A stretch of DNA of 64,000 bases from UBA8079 sp049601915. GTDB taxonomy: Bacteria > Pseudomonadota > Alphaproteobacteria > UBA6615. The stretch lies in contig JBMYRB010000002.1 of the NCBI GenBank assembly GCA_049601915.1, positions 310,001 to 374,000 of the forward strand. The letters are read 5' to 3'. A model generated the notes under the pieces. It ran no database searches. It saw only the letters and a list, made by a program, of their open reading frames with translations, and had not been told where the DNA came from. The position numbers and the translations under genes are program-made. Shown in pieces: positions 17,588 to 26,768 of this stretch. The first letter of the stretch is position 1; the number at the start of each line of letters is the position of its first letter.

Positions 17588-18102
17588 ACAAGCCCCATAC
17601 GGAAGGTGGCGCTCCGTCCAACGAATTGCGCATCATCGTCTGGCAGTTTGTCCGGATTATGGTCCAGCTGGAGACCGTGACGCGCGCGCGCGGCCGCGCG
17701 AAAGCGCCGACGGTCTATGCCGACTGGCGTTCCGTCTGGACCGAGATCGACCGCACCCTGACGCGGCTGGCGGACAGTGACGCGGATGCGTTCTCCGACC
17801 TGATGATGAACCAGGAAGTCGTGCTCTGCTGCCGCGACAAAAGCCAGGTGAACGAAGTAACCCGGGCAATCGAGAATGTGGTCAACCAGCTGGACCAGCA
17901 GATCCGCGCGGTGCGAGGCGAGGCCAAGGCCGAAGAGGAGCTGCGCTTCGAGCGACGTGAGATGAACGCTTTGCTGAAATTTCTGCGCAAGACGGGTCGC
18001 GGTGGTGCTGCTGCGCGCGCGACCGCGTCGCGTGCCGCCGGCGGGCGCGGCCGGAAGGCGTCGAAAGGCTCTAGTCCGTCGCGCCGCGGGCGGAAAGGCT
18101 AG
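17584..18102 (+). CDS. Uncharacterised helical protein with a basic C-terminal tail
   Basis: 172 residues, no recognised family. The N-terminal 135 residues look helical (LRIIVWQFVRIMVQLETVTRARG; AIENVVNQLDQQIRAVRGEA and following, which could form a coiled coil). The last 35 residues are rich in Arg, Lys, Gly and Ser (RGRKASKGSSPSRRGRKG), as in nucleic-acid-binding tails. It is translationally coupled to the SprT-like gene and its 3' end overlaps the convergent oxidoreductase gene by 32 bp. A role with nucleic acid alongside SprT is only a guess. Confidence 0.65.
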   Translation: MNKPHTEGGAPSNELRIIVWQFVRIMVQLETVTRARGRAKAPTVYADWRSVWTEIDRTLTRLADSDADAFSDLMMNQEVVLCCRDKSQVNEVTRAIENVVNQLDQQIRAVRGEAKAEEELRFERREMNALLKFLRKTGRGGAAARATASRAAGGRGRKASKGSSPSRRGRKG

Positions 18103-18973
18103 CCGAAAACGCGGCGATTGCCTCTTCGAGGCTTCGCGATCGGTCGGCGGTCTCGCGGGTCTCTGATGCCAGAAATGATTCCGCCAACAGCTGAAATACA
18201 TCCGCGGCCCCCTCATGGATAAGCGGCGTTAGCCCAACTTCTGCGAAGGTCTTTGCGATTTCCAGCATTTCGCCCGACCAGCGTTCGGCGTCCGCGGCAA
18301 GCCATGGCACCCGGCGCTCCATGCGCGCCAGCACCTGGGTCTGGCTTTCCGAAAGCTCCTGACGCAGTTCGGCCGACAGCCCGAGTTGCTCCGCACCCGT
18401 GAGAACGAGCGCTTCAAGGGTCATGGCACCCTTGTTCAGGGCCGCGTAGCACATCTTGATGGCCGAGGCGGCGCCGATGCCGCCGTCGAGAGTGCGAATG
18501 ATCAGGTCCGGTCGTGCCAGTGCGTCGAGGCGTTCGGGATGGTCACCGCTGACGTAAAGCCTTGTCGCCGCGCTGCGCCCCGGCGGTGCGCCGATAATGC
18601 CGCCGTCGAGAAAGTCTGCACCCGCACCCGTGATGAGGTCGGCGATGGTTCGGCTCGAGGAGGGTGCGATCGCGTTGCAGTCGGCAAACAAGGGTGTGGC
18701 GCCGGTAGAGGTCATCAGTTTGGTGACCTCGGTGGCGAACACCACCGCTACCGATGGTGGCATCACTGACATTAGAAGGTCGACTCGTCCGATCAGGGAG
18801 GCAAGATCACCCGCATCCTCGATCTCGGCTTGCGCGGCCAATGCGCATGAGCGTTCACTACGGCCGTCCAGTGCAGTCAGGACCGTGAATCCACCTTCTC
18901 TCAGGGTGCGGCCTACCGCGTGGCCCATGTCGCCGGTGCTGACAAGTCCGATGGTCTGGATCGACATTCTCAC
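18071..18973 (-). CDS. NAD(P)-dependent oxidoreductase, 6PGDH/HIBADH-like
   Basis: The 300-residue beta-hydroxyacid-dehydrogenase-type protein has the N-terminal Rossmann motif GLVSTGDMGHAVGRTL (GxxxxG variant near residue 9). The C-terminal helical part with ASAIKMCYAALNKG carries the Lys conserved in the family (KxxxN, here KMCYAALNK). It matches the group with an NAD-binding 6PGDH domain and a DUF1932-type C-terminal domain. An ATG at 18967 (MSIQTIG) is an alternative start. It is convergent with the basic-tail protein. Confidence 0.82.
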   Translation of the reverse strand: MRMSIQTIGLVSTGDMGHAVGRTLREGGFTVLTALDGRSERSCALAAQAEIEDAGDLASLIGRVDLLMSVMPPSVAVVFATEVTKLMTSTGATPLFADCNAIAPSSSRTIADLITGAGADFLDGGIIGAPPGRSAATRLYVSGDHPERLDALARPDLIIRTLDGGIGAASAIKMCYAALNKGAMTLEALVLTGAEQLGLSAELRQELSESQTQVLARMERRVPWLAADAERWSGEMLEIAKTFAEVGLTPLIHEGAADVFQLLAESFLASETRETADRSRSLEEAIAAFSASLSARGATD

Positions 18974-19073
18974 GTTCCTTCAAGGCAATGGGGCCGCCAC
19001 GATTGATTTTCGTCGCCGGGCGCTGTTACATCGCGACCAGTCTAACATTGCGCAAAAATACGGGGGTAGGCAG

Positions 19074-19919
19074 ATGGCATCGGACAGGTTGGTGGAGCCC
19101 GCATGGCTCGAGGAGCATCTCGACGACCCCAATGTGGTGATCCTGGAGTTCAACTGGACCGGCACGGAATCCTATGACGTCTGGCACATTCCAGGTGCCC
19201 ACGGCTTCTTCTGGAAGGATTTTCTGTGGGACGACAATATCCGCGACTTCCCGTCCCCGGAACTGTTTGCAAGACGTTGCGGTGAACTCGGCATTTCCAA
19301 CGACACGATTGTTGTCTGTTACGGCGACCCGGTGCAGTTCGGCACCTATGGCTGGTGGGTGTTCACCTATCTGGGTCACAAGGATGTGCGGCTCCTCAAT
19401 GGTGCCCGCGTGTTGTGGGAGAAGGAAGGGCGCCCGACCACGACCGATGTTACCATCCCGACCCCGACCACCTATACGCCGGGCACGGACCGCAACGATC
19501 AGATGCGGGTGCGCTTTTCGGAGATTCTCGACCGCCTTGACGATGTCGCGGCCGGCGGTAAGACCGCATTGCTCGATCATCGCTCACCAGAGGAATATAA
19601 CGGCGAACGGGTCAACATGATCGGTGCACCCGATGTGGGGGCGGAGCGCGCCGGGCGTATCCCGGGGTCGAAGCATCTGTTTTTCGACGAGTTCCTGAAC
19701 GACGACATGACATTCCGGAACGAGGATGAATTGCGGTCGCTGTTGGCGGACCGGGGGGCCACGCCGGATAAGGACGTGATCTCCTATTGCCGGCTCAGCC
19801 ATCGCGCGACCCTGGCCTATTTCATGATGACCCAGCTGCTCGGCTATGACAGCGTGCGCAGCTATGACGGTTCGTGGACCGAGTGGGGCAGCTTGGTTGG
19901 CGTGCCGATCGAGAAGTAG
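19074..19919 (+). CDS. Tandem-rhodanese sulfurtransferase
   Basis: 281 residues with two rhodanese domains. Domain 1 covers about residues 5-125 (WLEEHLDDPNVVILEFN; AHGFFWKDFLWDD). Domain 2 covers about 150-280, with the Cys loop YCRLSHRATLAYF, corresponding to the usual C-terminal catalytic Cys loop (CxxxxR). The enzymes move sulfane sulfur from thiosulfate or mercaptopyruvate to thiol acceptors. ATG 19074 is preceded by GGGGGTAGG. In-frame sequence upstream to 18597 is antisense to the neighbouring gene and rejected. Confidence 0.9.
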   Translation: MASDRLVEPAWLEEHLDDPNVVILEFNWTGTESYDVWHIPGAHGFFWKDFLWDDNIRDFPSPELFARRCGELGISNDTIVVCYGDPVQFGTYGWWVFTYLGHKDVRLLNGARVLWEKEGRPTTTDVTIPTPTTYTPGTDRNDQMRVRFSEILDRLDDVAAGGKTALLDHRSPEEYNGERVNMIGAPDVGAERAGRIPGSKHLFFDEFLNDDMTFRNEDELRSLLADRGATPDKDVISYCRLSHRATLAYFMMTQLLGYDSVRSYDGSWTEWGSLVGVPIEK

Positions 19920-19984
19920 GGCTTGCCTGTATGGGCAGCTGACCTAGTTCAACAAAACAAACTATCCTTTGGGGGAAGACCGAG

Positions 19985-21160
19985 ATGACGTTGAGTGGAC
20001 CGGGCGTAGAAAAGCACCCGCATATTTTCGAGGCAGGAGAGCTCAAGGGCGTCAAGTTCCCGAACCGCTGCATTGTCTCGCCGATGACGCGCACCAGCGC
20101 GACCCAAGACGGCATCGTCACCGACCAGATGGCCGACTATTACGGCCGCTTTGCGCGCGGCGGCTGGGGCATGGTGATCACCGAGGGCGTCTATATCGAC
20201 CTCAAATACAGCCAGGGCTATACCTACCAGCCGGGTATCGCGACGGACGAGCAGGCCGAAAGCTGGCGCAAGGTCGTCGATGCGGTGCACGCCGAGGGCG
20301 TGCCGATCTTCATGCAGATATTCCACTGCGGCGCGATCAACCAGGGCAACAACTGGGTTGAAGGCTCGATCTCGGCCTCGGCCGTGACACCCATCGGTGA
20401 GCAGATCCCGCGCTATCGCGGCGCGGGTACCGGTTTCCAGACCCCGCGCGAGATCACCCGCGAAGAGATGGCCCAGGTGGTCGAGGATTTCGGCCACGCC
20501 GCCCGGCGCGCCGTCGAGATCGGTTTCGACGGTATCGAAGTGCATGGTGCCAATGGTTACCTGCCCGACCAGTTCCTGACCGTGCACACCAATCTGCGTG
20601 AGGACGAGTATGGCGGGCCGATCGAGAACCGCGTGAAGTTCCATTGCGAGGTGATGCAGTCGGTCCGGGATGCCGCCCCGGATGTGCCCGTGGGCGTTCG
20701 CATCTCCCAGACCAAGGTCAACGATCTGACCTATGTCTGGCCGGGCGGGGACGACGACGCGAAAGTCGTTTTTTCGTCGATTGCCGCCACCGGCATCGAT
20801 TTCTTCGATTGCAGCGCCCATCTGGGCCTTGATCATGTGTTCGGCACCGATCATTCCTTGTCGGGTCTGGCGCGGCGCCATTCCGGCCTGCCCGTGTTCG
20901 CCAATGGCAAGCTGCACGATCCCGAACTGGCCGATCGCGCCATCGTCGAGGAAGAGGGGGACTTCGTCGCCATCGCCAAGGGTGCGCTGGCCGACCCGGA
21001 ATGGCCCCGGAAGATTGCGGCGGGCGAGGAACCCTATGCGTTCAACCCGGGTATGGTCATGCCCTACGCCACGATCGACTGCAACGACGCTTTCTGGGCC
21101 GAGAACCCGACGGGTGTTCCGGCCGCTCCGGTCGAAGCCCGGGACGGGGTCGAGAGTTGA
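19985..21160 (+). CDS. NADH:flavin oxidoreductase, Old Yellow Enzyme family
   Basis: The 391-residue FMN TIM-barrel enzyme includes the N-terminal barrel start LKGVKFPNRCIVSPMTR, QIFHCGAINQG (where OYEs usually place Q-L-x-H-x-G) and FDGIEVHGANGYLPDQFL followed by NLREDEYGGPIENR, the classic OYE signature. VFANGKLHDPELA and VAIAKGALADPEWPRK close the phosphate-binding site. It reduces activated C=C bonds or acts in dienoyl or aromatic catabolism; the substrate is not predictable. An isolated transcript with a terminator just after it. Confidence 0.92.
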   Translation: MTLSGPGVEKHPHIFEAGELKGVKFPNRCIVSPMTRTSATQDGIVTDQMADYYGRFARGGWGMVITEGVYIDLKYSQGYTYQPGIATDEQAESWRKVVDAVHAEGVPIFMQIFHCGAINQGNNWVEGSISASAVTPIGEQIPRYRGAGTGFQTPREITREEMAQVVEDFGHAARRAVEIGFDGIEVHGANGYLPDQFLTVHTNLREDEYGGPIENRVKFHCEVMQSVRDAAPDVPVGVRISQTKVNDLTYVWPGGDDDAKVVFSSIAATGIDFFDCSAHLGLDHVFGTDHSLSGLARRHSGLPVFANGKLHDPELADRAIVEEEGDFVAIAKGALADPEWPRKIAAGEEPYAFNPGMVMPYATIDCNDAFWAENPTGVPAAPVEARDGVES

Positions 21161-21181
21161 GTATTTCGGGATACGGATATG

Positions 21182-21210
21182 AAAAAGGGGGCTCCGAGGC
21201 GCCCTTTTTT
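21182..21210 (+). terminator. Probable terminator after the OYE gene
   Basis: AAAAAGGGGGC pairs imperfectly (one G-G mismatch) with GCGCCCTTTTTT across a short loop, leaving a run of T. It is 21 nt after the stop and could also serve the convergent cupin gene. Confidence 0.65.
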
Positions 21211-21226
21211 GTGGGTGTAAGGATGG

Positions 21227-21829
21227 TTACTCCGCTGCGTCGCGGCCGTCCTCGACGCCGGCCTCGAAGCTGACGCCGATCCCGCGCAGTTTCTCCAGCG
21301 TCTCGTCACCAAACTTCTCGGCCAGCCGGTCTGCCTCGACCTGCGGGTGGTCGATATCGTTGAAGGCTTCCTCGGAATCGCCGTTGATCCAGACCAGCAG
21401 GCGGGCGGTCTCGTCGCTGACATTCTCGAAGCGTCGCACCACGCCCGGCGGCACCGCGATCATGTCGAGGGGATCGAGGAAGAGCTCGTTCTCGCCCTCG
21501 TCGCCCCACTGAATCTTGAAGCGGCCGTTGAGGCAGAAGAAGGTCTCGCGGGTGAACTGGTGGGCGTGGAGCAGGGGGCCGTCGCCCGGCGGGCATTCGG
21601 CGATGATCACGCTCATCATGTCCTCGGTCGTCACCGCGGGGTGCTGGGCCATGGGCCCGCCCTGGTTTTCCGGCGACATCAGCAGATAGAGCGAGCGCGC
21701 GGTCATCATCTCGTAGACTTCCTTCGGGATGCCCACCTCGGCGTCGTAGCTGCTGCTCTGGGGTTTGATCTTGTTGAAGCGCGCGACCCGCGCCTCCATC
21801 TCCTCGGGCGTGAAATTCGTGGTCTTCAT
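21227..21829 (-). CDS. Cupin-domain protein
   Basis: 200 residues. A single cupin barrel at about 75-150 has the metal-site pattern LLHAHQFTRETFFCLNGRF (cupin motif 1 with two His and Glu) and PPGVVRRFENVSD (motif 2, where the usual His is Arg). The C-terminus is helical and acidic. Members range from dioxygenases to ligand-binding proteins; the function is unknown. It sits between the convergent OYE gene and a decayed DUF3179 gene. Confidence 0.82.
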   Translation of the reverse strand: MKTTNFTPEEMEARVARFNKIKPQSSSYDAEVGIPKEVYEMMTARSLYLLMSPENQGGPMAQHPAVTTEDMMSVIIAECPPGDGPLLHAHQFTRETFFCLNGRFKIQWGDEGENELFLDPLDMIAVPPGVVRRFENVSDETARLLVWINGDSEEAFNDIDHPQVEADRLAEKFGDETLEKLRGIGVSFEAGVEDGRDAAE

Positions 21830-21951
21830 CGGCTTCCTCTGCTTGGTTCGTCTTGTTTGGGAAAAGCCTAAACCAAAGCCCGGCTCGGCGGGAGTCGCGA
21901 TCTCGTGGCCGCTGTCATGCGTTGTGGTGCTGCGGTGGCTTTAGTCCTTAC

Positions 21952-22452
21952 TCGAAGCGGTTAGGCACGCGCATCACCGTTGATCTCGACACCGAACACA
22001 AGCTCGTCGGGGGCGATGTAGTCGGCCTCGGCAGGTGCGATCAGCTTCGGATTGACCAGTGCGGGAATGCCGTCCTTGACGACGCCACCCTAGGTGATTT
22101 CCTCGAGCCGGATCGTGTGCGGTGTCCCGGTGAGCGAGTCCAGCGCCCCTGTGATGGTCCACGGGTCGTGCCTGAGAAACCTGAGGGACTGGATCAATGC
22201 CGGCACCACGTCGGTATTTCCCCGGTCCACGAGACGGGCCATCAGGCCGTTGCGTTCGAGGGTGCCGACTTGGAGAATTTGGCGCGCCAGCGTGCGGACT
22301 TCCTGATTGCTGAGCTCGGCGCCCGGGACGGCCGGTGTGGGGCTGCCTGATTGATTCTGGGCCGCGGCGGGATTGGCGATGAATGCGCCGGTCGCGACGA
22401 GCAGCGCGCCGGCGAGGGAGGCCGTTCGTATCGACTGAGGCAGATCCAGCAT
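21952..22452 (-). pseudogene. Truncated DUF3179-family exported protein
   Basis: An intact N-terminal part of 120 residues (ATG 22450-22452) has a Sec signal (LAGALLVATGAFIANPAAAQ) and a helical repeat region. It ends at TAG 22090-22092. The same frame then reads KDGIPALVNPKLIAPAEADY and ELVFGVEINGDARA, a hallmark of DUF3179, then TAA at 21961-21963 exactly where the conserved Tyr of ARAYPLR should be, followed by PLR. Beyond that the family sequence (WHE region) is missing. Two in-frame nonsense codons plus a lost C-terminus argue for a dead gene rather than a sequencing slip. Confidence 0.8.
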
Positions 22453-22644
22453 GATCCCAACATAGGTTGGCTCGCGGGCCGGGCGTAATCACATTCCCTT
22501 GGGTTCAGGACGGCAAAATTGCGAAACCGCCCACTTTATCGCGGGTTCGCATGGCGAACCCCGGGCGGCCACGGGTGGCCGACCGGTCTATGTATGGGCA
22601 TTCTCGTATGCAATAGTTTCGGGACCGAAATCAGGAGGGAAACA

Positions 22645-23853
22645 ATGCGGGAAGCCTATATCTGTGACGCAGTACGCACGCCGTTCGGACGTTATGGCGG
22701 TTCCCTGTCGAGCGTGAGGACCGATGACCTGGGTGCGATTCCCATGAAGGCGCTGGTCGACCGCAATCCCGGCGTCGATTGGGAAAAGGTCGACGAGGTC
22801 TATTACGGCAACGTCAATCAGGCGGGTGAGGACAACCGCAATGTGGCGCGGATGTCGTTGTTGCTGGCGGGATATTCATCCGATGTTCCGGGTGCGACTG
22901 TGAACCGGCTATGCGGCTCCGGTCTCGAGGCATTGACCGCCGCGTCGCGCGCGATCCGCATCGGTGAGGCCGATCTGGTCGTCGCCGGCGGTGTCGAAAG
23001 CATGTCGCGCGCACCTTTCGTAATGCCCAAGGCCACCAGCGCGTTCTCACGCGCCAATCAGGTCGAAGACACGACCATCGGCTGGCGTTTCGTCAATCCG
23101 AAGATGAAGGCGGAGTACGGTATCGATGCGATGCCCGAAACGGCGGAGAACGTGGCTGAGGAATTCCAGGTGTCGCGCGCCGATCAGGATGCGCTGGCCT
23201 TCCGGTCCCAGCAACGCACGAAAGCGGCCCAGGAACGCGGGCGCTTCGCGCAGGAGATCGTGTCCGTCGAGGTGCCGCAGCGCCGCGGCGACCCGGTGGT
23301 GGTCGACACCGACGAACACCCGCGTCCTGGCACGGACATGGCCGGACTGGAGAAGTTGCCGACACCGTTCCGCGAAGGCGGGACTGTCACGGCAGGCAAT
23401 GCTTCGGGTGTTAATGATGGTGCGTGCGCCATGATCATCGCGTCGGAAGATGCCGTAGAAAAATATGGCCTCACGCCCATCGCCCGCGTTGTCGGGACGG
23501 CGACCGCAGGTGTTCCGCCGCGGATCATGGGTTTTGGGCCGGCACCGGCAACTCATAAGCTGCTGGAACGTCTCGGTCTCAAGATTGGCGATATCGATGT
23601 GATTGAATTGAACGAGGCCTTCGCGGCGCAGGCTCTTGCGGTTACGCGTGACCTCGGGATCGCCGATGATGCAGAGCATGTGAACCCCAATGGCGGTGCC
23701 ATTTCGATTGGCCACCCGCTCGGGGCGAGCGGCGCGCGTCTGGCGACCACGGCGGCCTATGAACTCAAGGAGCGTGATGCCAAGTATGCGCTCTGCACGA
23801 TGTGCATTGGCGTCGGCCAGGGTATCGCGACGGTGCTCGAACGGGTGAAGTAA
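22645..23853 (+). CDS. Thiolase, probably 3-oxoadipyl-CoA type (PcaF-like)
   Basis: 402 residues, the length of PcaF/PaaJ. Nucleophile Cys90 lies in NRLCGSGLEA, the base His357 in GHPLGASGAR and the second Cys387 in CTMCIGVGQGIA. MCIGVGQG is typical of beta-ketoadipyl-CoA thiolases, which cleave 3-oxoadipyl-CoA to succinyl-CoA and acetyl-CoA; a general acetyl-CoA acyltransferase role is the alternative. AGGAGG lies 6 nt before ATG 22645; the upstream in-frame extension to 22519 is non-coding in character. YciI and PA14-like genes follow closely. Confidence 0.93.
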   Translation: MREAYICDAVRTPFGRYGGSLSSVRTDDLGAIPMKALVDRNPGVDWEKVDEVYYGNVNQAGEDNRNVARMSLLLAGYSSDVPGATVNRLCGSGLEALTAASRAIRIGEADLVVAGGVESMSRAPFVMPKATSAFSRANQVEDTTIGWRFVNPKMKAEYGIDAMPETAENVAEEFQVSRADQDALAFRSQQRTKAAQERGRFAQEIVSVEVPQRRGDPVVVDTDEHPRPGTDMAGLEKLPTPFREGGTVTAGNASGVNDGACAMIIASEDAVEKYGLTPIARVVGTATAGVPPRIMGFGPAPATHKLLERLGLKIGDIDVIELNEAFAAQALAVTRDLGIADDAEHVNPNGGAISIGHPLGASGARLATTAAYELKERDAKYALCTMCIGVGQGIATVLERVK

Positions 23854-23891
23854 ACCCAGGCGGATAAGACAGATAGGAGAGGGAGGGTTTC

Positions 23892-24158
23892 ATGCATTTC
23901 ATCATCGACAATACCGACAAGGAAGACGGCATCGAGCTGCGCAACCAGACGCGCGAGGTTCATCTCGACTATCTGCGCGCGCATGGCAAGGACGTGAAGC
24001 TGCATCTGGCCGGACCGACCCTCAGCAAAGACGGCTCCCGTGTCACGGGTTCACTCATCGTGGTCGAGGCGGACGACATTGAGAAGGTGCGCGATTTCGC
24101 TGCCGACGACCCCGATACCCTGGCCGGTCTCTTCACGGAAGTCGAAATTCGACCCTGA
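23892..24158 (+). CDS. YciI-like protein
   Basis: 88 residues forming the ferredoxin-like YciI fold: TREVHLDYLRAHG carries the conserved His, LAGPTLSKDG the loop and IVVEADDIEKVRDFAADDP the conserved Asp-Pro turn. Members are thought to be small hydrolase or dehalogenase-like enzymes; the role is unknown. The start is preceded by GGAGAGGGAGGG. It lies 38 nt after the thiolase gene and probably in the same operon. Confidence 0.87.
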   Translation: MHFIIDNTDKEDGIELRNQTREVHLDYLRAHGKDVKLHLAGPTLSKDGSRVTGSLIVVEADDIEKVRDFAADDPDTLAGLFTEVEIRP

Positions 24159-24193
24159 AACTGGACGTTTGGTAACCCTGACGGGGGGCACTG

Positions 24194-24802
24194 ATGCGGG
24201 TTCGTTTCGCCGAGGTCATCACCGCTGCGTTTCTGGCCGGTAGCCTGAGTTTTGGCGCGTCGACCGCGATGGCCGCCGATCTCGTGTCCGGACTGCAACC
24301 GGCAACGCCACAACCCGCGGCAGCCGACCTGAAACCGGGGCTCGCCGTCACATATTGTTTCGGCGTGTTCAACGACACGCGCGAGATAGAGGATTGGGCG
24401 AAATACAAGGACGGGGTGAAGGGTGAGCCGATCCTGATCCTCGATTATTTCGTGGGTGACGGTGATGTCCTCACCAGCGGGCGCGCGGATGAGGTTGGCG
24501 CGGATATTCGTGGCTACATCAATTTTCCTATGGCAGGCACATATACGATAGCCATGCGATCCAATGACGGCGTTGACCTGAAGATCGGCGGCGTCCGCGT
24601 TGTGCATGATCCCGATGTCCACAGCGACAGTTTTTCGGAACTCATACCTGTCGATATCACGTCACCAAGCTGGTACCCGCTGCACCTGCTTTACTTCGAG
24701 AAACGCGTGACTTCGACCCTGGAGCTCTACTGGCTCAAGCCGGGCGGGTCGGGCCAGCTCGATTTCTTGCCCGAAGAAGCGTTCGCCCATATCCCCGGCT
24801 GA
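24194..24802 (+). CDS. Exported protein with a PA14-like domain
   Basis: 202 residues. A signal peptide runs to about residue 28 (VITAAFLAGSLSFGASTAMAA). The mature part has the look of a PA14/GLEYA beta-barrel: ADIRGYINFPMAGTYTIAMR, SNDGVDLKIGGVRV and WYPLHLLYFEKRVTSTLELY match the pattern of sugar-binding PA14 domains. It is probably periplasmic and carbohydrate-binding, which is inference. The ATG follows GGGGGG. It lies 35 nt after the YciI gene. Confidence 0.8.
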   Translation: MRVRFAEVITAAFLAGSLSFGASTAMAADLVSGLQPATPQPAAADLKPGLAVTYCFGVFNDTREIEDWAKYKDGVKGEPILILDYFVGDGDVLTSGRADEVGADIRGYINFPMAGTYTIAMRSNDGVDLKIGGVRVVHDPDVHSDSFSELIPVDITSPSWYPLHLLYFEKRVTSTLELYWLKPGGSGQLDFLPEEAFAHIPG

Positions 24803-24814
24803 AAACCCCAAAAG

Positions 24815-26287
24815 CTATGCGTTGTCGGGCTCTCCGGGGGCGACGATCAGGTCTTCCTCATCGAAGGTCAGCATCGCGTTGGTGTGATGCGCGGCATCGT
24901 CGAGAAACAGGCAGCGCGTCAGCGCTTGGACCAGCCGGGGTACGCCATAGCGCATGGCGGTCGCCGAAGCGGCCGACAGCCCGAGGCTCGGCTTGGTACC
25001 CAGGGAGAAGCAATGGATGTGGTGTAGCCAGGGCGCGGCGCCCGGCGTTTTCTCGGTGAATTCGAAGGATTTTCCCAGATAGGGGTAGGTCCCCATCGGT
25101 GCCCAGTCTTCGCCGTCCGGGGGTGTGTAGCAGTCGCGCCAAAGCGCGATCTTGTCGGCGATCTCCGAGGTTTCCACCCGCAGGCTGAAATCGTTGGCGA
25201 AGCCGGTTGCGGCGATGACGAAATCCGCCTGCAACCGGTCGCCCGCAGCCGTTTCGATAATCACCTCCTCATCCGCCATGTAGGCCGCCGTCATCCCCGC
25301 ACCTTCGCGCATCCGGAAACCCGGCATGGTCTCGGCCCGGTCGAAGGTGTCCTGCGGTGGGGGTTGATTGTTCCGCATGACATGCACCATCAGGCGCCAC
25401 TTCGTGGCGTCGTCGAGATCGCCGAAATGCTTGAGCCAGGCGATGCTGTCGATCGGCTTGTGGGCATTCACACGGGTGATTTCGTCCCGGCGCACGAGGA
25501 GGTCGGCCGATGCCGCACCGGCCTCGAGGGCCGCGGCGGCGGAATCGAAGCCCCCGGCATTCGCGCCGACCACGACGATGCGTTTGCCGCGGAGAACCGA
25601 CAGGTCGAATTCCGTGTTGGCTTGGGTGTAGCGATCGGCGGGCAGATTGTCCGTCAGGATTTCCGGGACGTGCCACTCACCGCACCCCTCGAGACCGTTG
25701 GCGAGAACAACCTCGCGGGCGAGTACGGTCTCGGTGCGGCCGTTCGGCCCGGTGGCGATCAGGGGCACCCGGATCAGGCTGTCGGGATTATCCGGTTCGT
25801 GGGCGGTGAGCGGCCCCACTTCCGTCTCGTTCAAGACCGGCAGGTCGAGGATATCCCGGTACCAGTTCAGATAATCTTGCCAGTCCGTCCGCGGGACGCG
25901 AACCAGAGCGTTCCAGGCGGCCGCACCGTATTTTGCCGTGTACCAGGCACGCGGTGTCAGCGATGGTATGCCCTGTGCCGGGCCGGTGATGTCCTTGTGA
26001 GTGCGCAGCTGGTGCATGCGGGCATAGGTGATCCAGGGGCCTTCCCGACCGGCCGGGCTGCGATCGACCGCCAGAATATTCGTCACTTTCTCGCGACCCA
26101 GCGCGAACAGAGTCCCTAGGCCGCTCTGGCCGGCGCCGACGACCAGCACGTCGTAGACATGCTTTCCCGATGCATCGATGCGCGGCGGGACCCATTCGGC
26201 TTTTGGGTGGTCGAGCAGCGCCAGCTCATGGCGGACGCGCGCTTCGAGCGCCTCGAGGGTTTTTGCGTGGGCGGGAACGGTGTTCAT
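24815..26287 (-). CDS. Flavin-containing monooxygenase-like FAD oxidoreductase
   Basis: From ATG 26287 (MNTVPAHAKTLEA) 490 residues. The FAD motif VVGAGQSGLG is near 49-58 and the NADPH motif VVVGANAGGFDSAAAAL near 230. FVIAATGF is the third conserved element (ATG motif) of NAD(P)H-dependent flavoprotein monooxygenases. The C-terminal part has LSAASATAMRYGVPRLVQAL. It is likely to hydroxylate or oxidise a small organic compound. A longer frame to 26383 starts with a low-complexity basic segment and is not used. The gene is convergent with the PA14-like gene. Confidence 0.85.
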   Translation of the reverse strand: MNTVPAHAKTLEALEARVRHELALLDHPKAEWVPPRIDASGKHVYDVLVVGAGQSGLGTLFALGREKVTNILAVDRSPAGREGPWITYARMHQLRTHKDITGPAQGIPSLTPRAWYTAKYGAAAWNALVRVPRTDWQDYLNWYRDILDLPVLNETEVGPLTAHEPDNPDSLIRVPLIATGPNGRTETVLAREVVLANGLEGCGEWHVPEILTDNLPADRYTQANTEFDLSVLRGKRIVVVGANAGGFDSAAAALEAGAASADLLVRRDEITRVNAHKPIDSIAWLKHFGDLDDATKWRLMVHVMRNNQPPPQDTFDRAETMPGFRMREGAGMTAAYMADEEVIIETAAGDRLQADFVIAATGFANDFSLRVETSEIADKIALWRDCYTPPDGEDWAPMGTYPYLGKSFEFTEKTPGAAPWLHHIHCFSLGTKPSLGLSAASATAMRYGVPRLVQALTRCLFLDDAAHHTNAMLTFDEEDLIVAPGEPDNA

Positions 26288-26453
26288 TCGACGGGTGTGT
26301 GATCTCGCATCTTTTTTGGGCCTTGTTTTTTGTGAGCCATCACGCGATCCGGCTTTGGATGATCGTGTCGCGCACGTTGACAATTACGTTACAGCCACAT
26401 GCCTTCCCAAGAGTTATATCTAAAATTCGGCAGGGGTGCCGAGTGGACAAGTG

Positions 26454-26768
26454 ATGGTGAACGGGTTTGTCCCGAAACGCGAACAGATGACCGCGGAGGA
26501 TGATACGACCGCGCAGCCAGATCATGCCACGGATCGTTTGAGCCTGACGACGCTGATCGTCGGGATTTCGCTCAAGCTTCTCGATTTCGTCGGGTTTGTA
26601 CCCGATACGTACAACGGAGACTCTGCGCTGCTTGTGCTCGCGATTTTGTTTGGTGTCTGCCCGATTATCTTCAAGGTCGTTGCGTTGAGTGTGGTCTGGC
26701 GCTATCCGCTGACGGCCGAACGCCAGCTCCAACTGCGCGCCGAAATCCGCGAACGGCAGTCCGCCTGA
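26454..26768 (+). pseudogene. C-terminal remnant of a sugar:cation symporter (MFS_2/GPH family)
   Basis: About 105 codons with two transmembrane segments (LTTLIVGISLKLLDFVGF and SALLVLAILFGVCPIIFK) ending VVWRYPLTAERQLQLRAEI. This closely resembles the last two helices and the RYPL tail of glycoside-pentoside-hexuronide symporters, which are about 450 residues long. The ten upstream helices are missing and the frame is closed by TAA 15 nt before the in-frame GTG. It has its own ATG, so a short peptide could be made, but transport is not possible. Confidence 0.55.

Noticed and set aside
26428..26441. Small hairpin CGGCA/TGCCG before the symporter remnant
   Set aside because: Only five pairs and no T-run; too weak to call a terminator or a riboswitch.
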